Below are positions 7,672 through 15,404 of a stretch of DNA of 35,767 nucleotides, in pieces. A program made the translations under genes and the position numbers. The notes beneath the pieces are model-generated. The model saw only the letters and a program-made list of their open reading frames with translations, was not told the origin of the DNA and did no database searches. Origin of the DNA: Clostridia bacterium (lineage in GTDB: Bacteria; Bacillota; Clostridia; Christensenellales; Aristaeellaceae); contig JAFRHH010000006.1 of the NCBI GenBank assembly GCA_017433405.1, forward strand, positions 1 through 35,767, in the 5' to 3' direction. Position 1 is the stretch's first letter, and each line of letters begins with the position of its first letter.

Positions 7672-8556
7672 TTATTTCCGGGGAAGGACGGCCTCGAGCG
7701 CCAGCAGCAGGGCGCCCATCGCGCCGCTGCGGGTGCCGAGGCCGGGCTCGACGATGTAATGATCGATGTCCTCCAGGATCGCCGGGGCCTGGATATAGCC
7801 GTTCAAAAGCGCCAGGGTTTTCCGGCGGATCAGGGGGAAGAGATGCTTCTGCTGCATAATACCGCCGCCGAGGATAATCTTCTCCGGGGAAAAGGCGCAG
7901 ACCGCGGTCACGCACATCTGGGCGAGGTAATCCGCCTCCAGCTCCCAGGCTTCATGATCCTCCGGCAGCTCGCGGGCTTTCCGCCCCCACCGTTTCTCCA
8001 CCGCGGGTCCCGCCGCCAGGCCCTCCAGGCAGCCCGCATGATAGGGGCAGAAGCCCTTCGGGGACGGGTCGTTTTCCCGGGGCTGCAGGAGCATATGGCC
8101 CAGCTCCGGGTGCATCAGGCCGTGAACCAGGTTTCCCTCCGCCACGATCCCGGCGCCGACGCCGGTTCCGATCGTCACATACAGGCAGCTGTTCAGGCCC
8201 TTCGCCGCCCCGAGGCGCCACTCCGCCAGGGCCGCCGCGTTCACATCCGTATCGATGGCGGCGGGAACGCCGAGGGCGTCCCGCAGCCGGGGCAGGAGCG
8301 GGGTATTCCGCCAGGCCAGCTTCGGCGTGCTGGTGATCCAGCCCCAGGTCGGGGACGCCGGGTTCAGATCCACCGGGCCGAAGGTGCCGATGCCCAGCGC
8401 CTCGATCTTCCGCGCCTCAAACCAGCGGATCATCGCCGGGATTGTCTTCTCCGGCGCCTCCGTCGGCATGCTCTCCTGCTCCAGCAGCTCCTTTTGCTCG
8501 TTTCCGACGGAAAGAACCATCTTGGTTCCTCCGGCCTCCAGCGTTCCCAGTCTCAT
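7672..8556 (-). CDS. ROK family sugar kinase, probably fructokinase
   Basis: This 294-residue protein has the ROK layout: N-terminal phosphate-binding LGTLEAGGTK, FGPVDLNP and STPKLAW as in ScrK/GmuE-type fructokinases, catalytic IDTDVNAAALAEW, IGTGVGAGIV, and the zinc-binding segment with HPELGH followed by FCPYHAGCLEG. It would phosphorylate fructose or a related hexose with ATP. The ATG at 8556 is preferred because AGAAGG lies 8 nt upstream; an in-frame GTG at 8565 overlaps that site. No sugar transporter or hydrolase gene is adjacent, so its source of sugar is not indicated. Confidence 0.88.
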   Translation of the reverse strand: MRLGTLEAGGTKMVLSVGNEQKELLEQESMPTEAPEKTIPAMIRWFEARKIEALGIGTFGPVDLNPASPTWGWITSTPKLAWRNTPLLPRLRDALGVPAAIDTDVNAAALAEWRLGAAKGLNSCLYVTIGTGVGAGIVAEGNLVHGLMHPELGHMLLQPRENDPSPKGFCPYHAGCLEGLAAGPAVEKRWGRKARELPEDHEAWELEADYLAQMCVTAVCAFSPEKIILGGGIMQQKHLFPLIRRKTLALLNGYIQAPAILEDIDHYIVEPGLGTRSGAMGALLLALEAVLPRK

Positions 8557-8592
8557 GTGCCGCACCTTCTGTTCTTTTTAGGTTGTGGTCAC

Positions 8593-8677
8593 AGCATAGC
8601 AGATTTTGCCGGGGCTGTCCAGTGTCACACCGCAACGCAATGCCGGGACATTATAGCACCGTGGCCGCATGATTCAA
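8593..8677 (-). promoter_or_regulatory. Two candidate promoters for the ROK kinase gene
   Basis: Distal: TTGAAT (8677-8672), 16-nt spacer, TATAAT (8655-8650). Proximal: TGGACA (8621-8616), 17-nt spacer, TATGCT (8598-8593). Either gives a leader of 30-90 nt. Confidence 0.5.
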
Positions 8678-8750
8678 ATGGTAAAAAGCGATGGATTTCA
8701 GGGAGAAACCGATGGAATCAGTCTACAACCAACGAAGTTTCGAAAAGCGG

Positions 8751-8779
8751 TTGGGCTTCCTTCGGATTTGTGGTATAGT
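8751..8779 (+). promoter_or_regulatory. Promoter of the EamA transporter gene
   Basis: TTGGGC (8751-8756), 17-nt spacer, TATAGT (8774-8779) with a TGG extended -10. The predicted start lies at the GTGAAC-type leader motif, so the mRNA leader is about 27 nt. Confidence 0.6.
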
Positions 8780-8781
8780 GA

Positions 8782-8805
8782 TGCAACTGACATTCACGGA
8801 GGAGG
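8782..8805 (+). promoter_or_regulatory. GTTCAC/AGGAGG leader motif, copy before EamA gene
   Basis: CAACTGACATTCACGGAGGAGG matches the consensus of the other copies (TGAAC-N4-GTTCAY then GAGGAGG), with an imperfect left arm. It merges into the Shine-Dalgarno of the gene at 8813. Confidence 0.5.
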
Positions 8806-8812
8806 CGCCTGT

Positions 8813-9715
8813 ATGGGTTATTGCTATCTGCTGCTTGTGGCGCTGATGTTCAGCCTGGGCGGGACCAGCGTCAAAATGATCCGGCCGTATTTCGCGCCTT
8901 CCATGATTACCCTGATGCGCTTCGCCGTCGGGGTGGGCTGGCTGCTGCTCCTCAAGGCGGTGAAGCGGCAGCCCTTCCGTCCGGACTTTTCCCGGGCCTT
9001 CCGGAAGCAGTGGAAATGGCTCCTTTTCGGCGCCGCCGCCAAGATGGCCGCCTATACCCTGGAGAATATCGGCCTGTCCATCGGGGTTTCCTACGGGAAT
9101 ATCCTGACCCAGCCGGCCCAGATGATCCTGCTGACGGTCCTGGGCGTGCTGGTGCTGAAGGAAACCATGAACGCCCGGCGGTGGGCCGGGGTGGGGCTCT
9201 GCGTGCTTGGCATCCTGCTGATCTCCTGGAACGGGCTCAGCCCCGAGGTGTTTCTGGGGGATAACCTGCCCCTGACGCTCCTGTATGTGTTCTCCGGCAT
9301 CTTCGCGGGGCTTTTCGTCTTCGCCCAGAAGAAGGTGGCGGATCATTTTGATGTCCTGGACAGCAACCTGGTCATGTTTGCCATGGCCTCCCTGATGGCG
9401 GTGGTCGTCCCCATCGCCCAGGGGAATTTTCTTCCCACCGGCACCCCCGACTGGAAGTGTATCGTCGCCATTCTCTACTTCGGCTTCGTCACCGGGATCG
9501 GGTTCTATCTGAACGCCAAGGCGATTCCGCTGGTTCCCTTCCGGATGGTGGCCCTGCTGCAGAGCACGATGGTGCTCTTCTCCCTGGTCTGGGGCGTCCT
9601 GTTCTTCCACGAGCCCATCACCGGCTGGATTATCGCCGGAGCGCTGCTGTTCATCGTCGGCATCGTCTTTATCAATCACCGCCCGCGGCAGCGAATCAAC
9701 GTATCGCGGGATTGA
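8813..9715 (+). CDS. DMT superfamily (EamA) transporter
   Basis: This 300-residue integral membrane protein has about ten hydrophobic segments arranged as two EamA repeats, from GYCYLLLVALMFSLGGTSVKM and from the FVFAQKK region after residue 165 to the C-terminal IAGALLFIVGIVFIN. Basic loop residues follow the membrane segments. The family exports or takes up small metabolites such as amino acids; substrate is not predictable. The ATG at 8813 follows GGAGGAGG by 7 nt; an upstream extension would run through the promoter. It stands alone, convergent with the solute-binding protein gene and sharing its terminator. Confidence 0.88.
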   Translation: MGYCYLLLVALMFSLGGTSVKMIRPYFAPSMITLMRFAVGVGWLLLLKAVKRQPFRPDFSRAFRKQWKWLLFGAAAKMAAYTLENIGLSIGVSYGNILTQPAQMILLTVLGVLVLKETMNARRWAGVGLCVLGILLISWNGLSPEVFLGDNLPLTLLYVFSGIFAGLFVFAQKKVADHFDVLDSNLVMFAMASLMAVVVPIAQGNFLPTGTPDWKCIVAILYFGFVTGIGFYLNAKAIPLVPFRMVALLQSTMVLFSLVWGVLFFHEPITGWIIAGALLFIVGIVFINHRPRQRINVSRD

Positions 9716-9758
9716 AAAAACCCGGGAAGCCATGGCGGCCTCCCGGGCGTTTCTGTTT
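9716..9758. terminator. Bidirectional intrinsic terminator
   Basis: CCCGGGA (9721-9727) pairs with TCCCGGG (9741-9747), extended by inner GCC/GGC pairs. It is flanked by AAAAAA on the left (a T-run for minus-strand transcripts) and GTTTCTGTTT on the right, serving both the EamA and the solute-binding protein genes. Confidence 0.85.
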
Positions 9759-9801
9759 ATGCCTTTCGGTTTATTCCATCCGGTTTGTCCCTTCCGGATG
9801 C

Positions 9802-12084
9802 TCAGTCCGCGAATTCCGCGGTATCCCCGTCCGCTTCCTCCGGGGTCTCCTCGACGACGGGCGGGAGACCGAAGTAGGACTTCACGATGGCCTGGGACCA
9901 GGTCACGGTGCTGGTGATTTCGTAGTTCTGCAGGTAGGGGCTGTAGAAGTCGAAGTAGATGTTGGAATAAATCGGGATCGTCGGCAGCACTTCGTTGTAC
10001 CGCTTCTGGAAGGCGACCCACTTGCTCACGTATTCGAAGACGTCGCCGGGCTCGGTCCGCCGCATGCTGACGGCGTCGTAGTAGAGCTCCTCGTCGTCGG
10101 AATAGGTGTTATTCCAGATCTCATGGTTCAGGGTGTCGTCGGTGGAATAGGTGATGGAGGGATCCACGACGATATGGAAGTTGGTCGCCAGATAGATCAT
10201 ATCCGTGGTCCGCTCCGTCTGGCGGTAATAGGCCTTCAGCAGATCCTCCATGGCGGCGGGCACCAGCTCCAGCTTAATGCCGACCTTCGCCAGGTTATCC
10301 ACGAAGTTGCCCTCTTCCTGCATGAATTCCGCCATATGGTTGCCGGCGGGGTAGAGCATCTTCAGATCCAGGGGCACGATCGTTCCGTCAACGTCCTTGC
10401 AGCGAACATCGTCCACACCGGCCTGATAGGGCTGGCCCTGGCGGTTCAGGTTCCACTTGGCCTTGTCCAGCAGGGCGTTGGCCTTGTCCAGATCCACGGT
10501 GTATTCCACCAGGGCGTCCTCCCACTCGTCGGCGAGGGCTTCCCAGGCGGCGATCATCTGTTCCATCTCCGCGTCGGTGGTGTAGTAGCGGTTCTTAAAC
10601 TTCTTGGTAGGATCCTCCTCGCCGTTCTCGAGATGGATCTTGACGGTCTCCTCGTCCATGAAGTTCACGGGCCAGCCGACCTGACGATTCAGCAGCAGGT
10701 ATTCCCACTGCTCGATGCCGAAGTAGCCGTCCACCCGCTGGCCGAAGTTCTGGGCGATCTCCCCGGTCTCCGGGTTTTTGACGCCGCAGTATTCGCCGGT
10801 CAGCAGATCCCGGTCCATACACCAGGCGATGGCCTGGCGCACTTCCTTCTCGTGAACCGTGGGCCAGTCATAGGTAAAGGTCAGGAAGGAAAGGCCGATC
10901 CGGGGATAGTTGGACATGCCCAGGCCGACCTCGCCGACCTTGCTCATGCCCTCGAGGATCGTCGGGCCGTAGGTAATCTTGTTGACCAGATCCAGCTCCC
11001 CGTCCGCCAGCTTCTGAATCATGGTATCGTTGTCCGCCACGGTGAAGGAGACCTTCTCGATGGTGGGCTTGACCAGATAGTAGCCGTTGCCCTGGGCGTC
11101 CAGCAGCTGGTTGCCCTCCGCGTCCAGCATCGGGATATACTGCACGGGGCCGCTCTCGTAGCCGCCCGGCAGGCTGTTATGATACCAGGCGCCCTTGAAG
11201 TAGGGGTTGATCTGATAGTGGGAGGTGACGCCGTCCCAGCTGAGCATCGTATAGGGGCCGGAGACGACGCTGGGATGGGAGTTGTACCCGGTTTCCGGAT
11301 CGAGGATCGTCTTCCGCAGGAGCTCCGCCGTATAGACCGGGGTCGGATTGCTCTCGTCCTCGTTTCCGATATAGACGCCGTAGTCGCCGGGGCCGGAATA
11401 GACCTTGCAGCCGGGGGCGATCACGTGGATCGGATAGGGCTCGCAGAGCAAAAGGCCCACCTCGAAGAAGTAGGGCAGGAAGTCCACATCCAGCCAGACC
11501 CACAGCTCCCGGTCCCCGTGCACCTCGACGCCGGTCAGCACCTTGTCCTTGACCTCCAGGGTTTCCCCGGCGATCTCCCGGCGGCGGGCGTCGATATATT
11601 CCTTATAGCCCAGCAGATGCTCCGCCCGGTAGATCTTCCCGCCGATCTGCTCGATCTCGGGGCTCATCATGAGCAGCATCGAGAAGGCATAGTCCCAGGC
11701 GGTGATCTTCGTGCCGTCGGAATAAAACAGATCGTCGCACAGCATCAGCTTATAGACCCGGTTGCCGTACTCATCGGAGCCGACGACCACTTCCTCGACG
11801 ACGGAAGGATCGAAGACGTATTCGCCCTGGTTCTGATCCCAGTTGACCAGGTTGTAGCCGTGAACCAGGGCCCGCACGTCGATATCGGCGGTATCATTGC
11901 CGAACATCTCCGTAAAGAAGTCGCCCTTGGTAATCGTCGGATGGCCGACCTTCAGCTCCTCCGGGAACTGAATTTCTTCCGCCGGAGCCTCGGTGGCCGC
12001 GGCCTCCTCAGCCGAGGTCAGCACCGGCAGCCCCAGCATCATGACGGACAGGATCAGACAGAGGATTTTCTTCATCGATTTCAC
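9802..12084 (-). CDS. Orphan ABC-type solute-binding protein, family 5 (oligopeptide-binding type)
   Basis: This 760-residue secreted protein has the SBP family 5 pattern: YVFDPSVVEEVVV, DGTKITAWDYAFS near residue 125, VSGPYTMLSWDG with INPYFKG, VRQAIAWCMDRDLL near 405, and a C-terminal ITYSTDDTLNHEIWNN segment. It is longer than typical OppA (about 540). The signal peptide (KKILCLILSVMMLGLPVLTSA) has no lipobox cysteine at the cleavage region, unlike most Gram-positive SBPs. No permease or ATPase gene is nearby. Start: GTG at 12084 with AAAGG 10 nt upstream; an ATG three codons later is the alternative. It lies 56 nt after the Cna_B protein gene and is probably co-transcribed with it. Confidence 0.88.
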   Translation of the reverse strand: MKSMKKILCLILSVMMLGLPVLTSAEEAAATEAPAEEIQFPEELKVGHPTITKGDFFTEMFGNDTADIDVRALVHGYNLVNWDQNQGEYVFDPSVVEEVVVGSDEYGNRVYKLMLCDDLFYSDGTKITAWDYAFSMLLMMSPEIEQIGGKIYRAEHLLGYKEYIDARRREIAGETLEVKDKVLTGVEVHGDRELWVWLDVDFLPYFFEVGLLLCEPYPIHVIAPGCKVYSGPGDYGVYIGNEDESNPTPVYTAELLRKTILDPETGYNSHPSVVSGPYTMLSWDGVTSHYQINPYFKGAWYHNSLPGGYESGPVQYIPMLDAEGNQLLDAQGNGYYLVKPTIEKVSFTVADNDTMIQKLADGELDLVNKITYGPTILEGMSKVGEVGLGMSNYPRIGLSFLTFTYDWPTVHEKEVRQAIAWCMDRDLLTGEYCGVKNPETGEIAQNFGQRVDGYFGIEQWEYLLLNRQVGWPVNFMDEETVKIHLENGEEDPTKKFKNRYYTTDAEMEQMIAAWEALADEWEDALVEYTVDLDKANALLDKAKWNLNRQGQPYQAGVDDVRCKDVDGTIVPLDLKMLYPAGNHMAEFMQEEGNFVDNLAKVGIKLELVPAAMEDLLKAYYRQTERTTDMIYLATNFHIVVDPSITYSTDDTLNHEIWNNTYSDDEELYYDAVSMRRTEPGDVFEYVSKWVAFQKRYNEVLPTIPIYSNIYFDFYSPYLQNYEITSTVTWSQAIVKSYFGLPPVVEETPEEADGDTAEFAD

Positions 12085-12140
12085 AATATCAGGCCCTTTC
12101 CTTGCATATTCCAGGCGGGATCGCGCTCTCCGCCGGTCGA

Positions 12141-14033
12141 TCAGTCAAAGCAGTCGCCCACGTGGTTGATCATGATTTCCACGCCCAGCGGCGTCTCATA
12201 ATCCTCGAAGATATAGAAGGTATCGCCGGGGCGCCGTGCCGGCAGATTCGCCGCCTCGACCTCCGGCCGCTGATAGAGGGCGTTGGTAAAGGTCGCGTCG
12301 TTGCCGTCCACCTCGGCGCCGGTCTGGGTGTAGCCGATGGTCTGCTGCTCGGTCCAGACATAGGTGACGGCCTCGCCGTTGCGGGTCGCCGGCAGGTTGT
12401 TGATCGTCGCGGACCAGCCGTTGGAATCGTTCAGCACGGCGACGGCCACCACCTCCGACCCGTTGGACAGGGACATGGCGATGCTGGTCGGCCGCAGGCC
12501 CGCGGCGTTGTTATCGTCGATCCAGCGCTTGCTCACAGAGGCGCTGACCAGGTTCGGCTCATAATCGTTGACGACGCTGTAGCCCCGGATCGTGGTGCGG
12601 TACTGGGCCACCGGATCCTCCGTCACAGTATAGGCGATTTCGGCGCCGGCTTCGGTATACCGGGGCAGCTCCGTAAAGGTGTAGCGCCAGCTGTTGGCCG
12701 CGCTCAGGGCCACGCTGTCCACCTGGACCCCGTCGGCGTAGAGCCGGACGGTAATCTGGGCCGGCCGGTTTCCGTCCTCGTTGTCGCTGTCGTTCCAGGT
12801 CTTGATGACCGGCACATCCACGTTTTCGGCGTCGGGCTTCGGCGTGGGCGCGGGGGTATAGTGATTATACAGGGTCGCGGTGGCCGTTCCGCCCGCGGTG
12901 ACCGCCAGATGCATGCCGGTCACGCTGTCGCTGCGCAGGGTATAGGTATCGACCAGGGTCTCCGCGTTCCGCTCCACCACGGTGTAGGAACCGGGAACCA
13001 GATCGGCGATCTCATACTGGCCGTTCACGAAGTCGCTGAAGGGGACGGTTATGGGCATCCGGGGGTCCGGCCCCAGAATCTCGAACCGCAGGTTCCCCTG
13101 GTTCGCCGCGGGATCGGGGGTGTTCGCCGGATCCACCGCGACCGCTGGCGTATAAACATAGGTAAAGCGCAGAGCCGCCGCCTCGCCGGCCTTCACCTGC
13201 ACCGCGTCGGCCACGCGGCTGGCGGAGCCGCTCAGCACATAATCTTTCACCAGGGTATCCGCGTTCAGATCCTCCACCAGATAGGTTCCGGGAATCACAT
13301 CGCCCAGATCCACGGGCCCGGCGGAGATCTGCCCCCAGGTCAGGGTCCGCGGCATGGTCTTGTCCGGGCCGGTCACCCGAACCTGCAGCCCGCTCAGATC
13401 CGTCCCCTCCGGGGCGCCGGACACGGAAGCGTCCAGGCTCAGCTTCCCGGTCTCAAGGGTATAAATCATCGCTACACCGTTGCGATCCTTCTTGTAGCCG
13501 GCCACATCCGGAGCGGAGATCGCGTATGCCGCTGATTCCATCCGTCCGTACAGATTTTCCGGCAGAGACAGTTCCAGCCTCCAGCCGTTGCTCGCGCCGA
13601 CCTTCAGCTCGGCCGTATACGGGTTGCCGTTCTGCAGCACCCGGATGGGCAGGGACGAAGGGCGGATCCCTTTCGCGTTATTCTCATCCTGCCAGACCAC
13701 CTGAGGGGTCACATTTCTCTTCTCGACCCGATGGACATAGGTAACGGTCGTGATGTCACCGTTCACGCTGATGGTGCCGACGGAATAATGCTCCAAATCC
13801 GGCGTGCCTGTTACCGGCACGTTGCCGATCCCGGTCCATCCGTTTTCCGCCGTCAGTATAGCGCCCCCGATGGTGACGCTGGCCGGCCGGATCCCGTCCG
13901 CGTTATTCTCATCCTGCCAGTTGATGGTCACAAATCCGTAATTCTGCTGCTCGGCCGCGCCACAGGCCAGACAGCCCAGCGCCATCGCCAGCACACACAG
14001 GACGGACACAATCCGCCATAACCGTTCTTTCAT
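12141..14033 (-). CDS. Secreted Cna_B/SpaA-repeat surface protein with unusual NHVGDCFD tail
   Basis: This 630-residue protein has a signal peptide (RIVSVLCVLAMALGCLAC). Four Cna_B-type modules are marked by WQDENNADGIRP (near 38), WQDENNAKGIRP (near 112), WNDSDNEDGNRP (near 410) and WIDDNNAAGLRP (near 500). Between them are two SpaA-like modules with paired motifs VIPGTYLVEDLNADTLV and LVPGSYTVVERNAETLV. Cna_B modules are beta-sandwiches, often with isopeptide bonds, that form stalks. There is no LPXTG or membrane anchor; the protein ends YETPLGVEIMINHVGDCFD. Cysteines at the signal peptide end might allow lipidation, but neither fits a lipobox well. Start: ATG at 14033 with GAGGGGAG 8 nt upstream. 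It heads the operon with the solute-binding protein. Confidence 0.85.
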   Translation of the reverse strand: MKERLWRIVSVLCVLAMALGCLACGAAEQQNYGFVTINWQDENNADGIRPASVTIGGAILTAENGWTGIGNVPVTGTPDLEHYSVGTISVNGDITTVTYVHRVEKRNVTPQVVWQDENNAKGIRPSSLPIRVLQNGNPYTAELKVGASNGWRLELSLPENLYGRMESAAYAISAPDVAGYKKDRNGVAMIYTLETGKLSLDASVSGAPEGTDLSGLQVRVTGPDKTMPRTLTWGQISAGPVDLGDVIPGTYLVEDLNADTLVKDYVLSGSASRVADAVQVKAGEAAALRFTYVYTPAVAVDPANTPDPAANQGNLRFEILGPDPRMPITVPFSDFVNGQYEIADLVPGSYTVVERNAETLVDTYTLRSDSVTGMHLAVTAGGTATATLYNHYTPAPTPKPDAENVDVPVIKTWNDSDNEDGNRPAQITVRLYADGVQVDSVALSAANSWRYTFTELPRYTEAGAEIAYTVTEDPVAQYRTTIRGYSVVNDYEPNLVSASVSKRWIDDNNAAGLRPTSIAMSLSNGSEVVAVAVLNDSNGWSATINNLPATRNGEAVTYVWTEQQTIGYTQTGAEVDGNDATFTNALYQRPEVEAANLPARRPGDTFYIFEDYETPLGVEIMINHVGDCFD

Positions 14034-14111
14034 CTGAAATTCTCCCCTCTGCTGTCGTTCGGGTTTTCGCTTTTTTTCGGCAGTCCAAAAGGACAAACTG
14101 ATACAGAATTA

Positions 14112-14140
14112 ATTATAGAGAGAGCGGGCGCCAAAAGCAA
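14112..14140 (-). promoter_or_regulatory. Promoter of the Cna_B protein - SBP operon
   Basis: -35 TTGCTT (14140-14135), 17-nt spacer, -10 TATAAT (14117-14112) on the minus strand. The leader to the ATG at 14033 is about 70 nt. Confidence 0.65.
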
Positions 14141-14174
14141 TAGGGAAACTTTGGCAAATTCCGTCTTTTTTATG

Positions 14175-15203
14175 TCATTTCTGTTCCGATTTTTCATCCG
14201 GCCGCGATTTCCCGGATCCTTCATCATCCTCGATCCAGTGGCGCACTTCCTTTTCCCAGGTTCGGGCGGAAATGATGTAGCGGGGACGGCGCTTCGTTTC
14301 CAGATAGGTCTTGCCGATATACTGGCCGATGACCCCCAGGCTGATCAGCTGGATGCCGCCCAGGAGGCAGATGATGCAGATGGTCGAGGTCCACCCGGCC
14401 ACGGTCCGGCCCAGGATCGCCTGGACGATCGCCCAGATCATCAGGATCAGCCCAAGGGCGCTGAAGCCGACGCCGAAGCCGGTAATCAGGGTAATGGGCT
14501 TGATGCTCAGGCTGGTAATCCCGTTAAAGGCCAGGGCCAGCATCTTCTTCAGGGGGTAGTGGCTCTTCCCCGCCATGCGCTCCGCCCGCTCATAGTAGAC
14601 CTGGGCGCTCGGAAAGCCCACCAGCGGCACCAGGCCCCGGAGGAAGATGTTCACTTCCTCAAAGTCGGCGAAATGCCGCAGCACCTTCGCGGAGATCAGC
14701 CGGTAATCCGCGTGATTGAAGACCACCTCGGCCCCCAGTCGGTTCATCAGATGATAGAAGCTTTCCGCGGTAAAGCGTTTGAACCAGGTATCCGTATCCC
14801 GCCGGGACCGGACGCCGTAAACCACCTCCGCCCCCTTCAGGTACTCCTCCACCATCTGATCCATGGCGTTGATATCGTCCTGGCCGTCGCAGTCGATGGA
14901 AATCGTGATATCGCAGCGATCCTTGGCCTCCATCAGGCCGGCCAGCACCGCGTTCTGGTGTCCCCGGTTCCGGCTCTGGCAGATGCCCAGCACCCGGGGA
15001 TCCTTTTCCGCCAGCTCCCGGATAATCTCCCAGGTCCTGTCGGCGGAGCCGTCGTTGACGAACAGCACCCGGCTGTTTTCGCTGATCTTCCCCGCCGCCG
15101 CCAGATCCGAAAGCTTCTTTACGAAGAGAGGAGCGGTCAGCGGCAGCACCTGCTCCTCGTTATAGCAGGGAATCACCATCCAGAGAACCGGCCTCGCGCT
15201 CAT
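14175..15203 (-). CDS. GtrB/DPM1-like family 2 glycosyltransferase
   Basis: This 342-residue protein has a GT-A domain (residues 1 to about 220): VIPCYNEEQVLP at the nucleotide-sugar site, FVNDGSADRTW, QSRNRGHQNAVLAG and the metal-binding IDCDGQDD. Two C-terminal membrane segments follow (about 235-258 and 270-295). This is the architecture of polyprenyl-phosphate hexosyltransferases (GtrB, ArnC, DPM1-type), which load a sugar on undecaprenyl phosphate at the membrane for wall or polysaccharide modification. The ATG at 15203 follows GGGAGGG; longer frames run into the promoter. It is transcribed divergently from trkH. No flippase (GtrA) or GtrC partner is adjacent. Confidence 0.9.
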   Translation of the reverse strand: MSARPVLWMVIPCYNEEQVLPLTAPLFVKKLSDLAAAGKISENSRVLFVNDGSADRTWEIIRELAEKDPRVLGICQSRNRGHQNAVLAGLMEAKDRCDITISIDCDGQDDINAMDQMVEEYLKGAEVVYGVRSRRDTDTWFKRFTAESFYHLMNRLGAEVVFNHADYRLISAKVLRHFADFEEVNIFLRGLVPLVGFPSAQVYYERAERMAGKSHYPLKKMLALAFNGITSLSIKPITLITGFGVGFSALGLILMIWAIVQAILGRTVAGWTSTICIICLLGGIQLISLGVIGQYIGKTYLETKRRPRYIISARTWEKEVRHWIEDDEGSGKSRPDEKSEQK

Positions 15204-15274
15204 CGTTTCCCTCCCGTTGAAAACTCCTGAAGTAAAAATCCTGAAGCTGAAAGTCCTGAATCGCTTCGCTTCCG

Positions 15275-15303
15275 ATTGTACCGCGTTTGCCATGATTTAT
15301 CAA
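15275..15303 (-). promoter_or_regulatory. Promoter of the glycosyltransferase gene
   Basis: TTGATA (15303-15298), 17-nt spacer, TACAAT (15280-15275) on the minus strand. Its -35 is two bases from the -35 of the divergent trkH promoter. Confidence 0.75.
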
Positions 15304-15305
15304 GC

Positions 15306-15334
15306 TTGTCGGAAGCGTCGGATTGGTGTATACT
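15306..15334 (+). promoter_or_regulatory. Promoter of trkH
   Basis: TTGTCG (15306-15311), 17-nt spacer, TATACT (15329-15334), followed by a leader of about 64 nt. Confidence 0.65.
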
Positions 15335-15404
15335 GCCTTTCGGTTGTCCTCGGAATCGCACGAACAGAAAACTTCTATGAACTGAGGGGCAAAGAGGAGC
15401 GCGT

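Noticed and set aside
9457-12201. 914-codon plus-strand frame opposite the solute-binding protein
   Set aside because: Antisense shadow; the minus-strand product is a clear family 5 SBP and the plus frame has no family motif or start signal.
12102-13535. 477-codon plus-strand frame opposite the Cna_B gene
   Set aside because: His/Gly/Asp-rich shadow of codon-biased minus-strand coding; no ribosome site.
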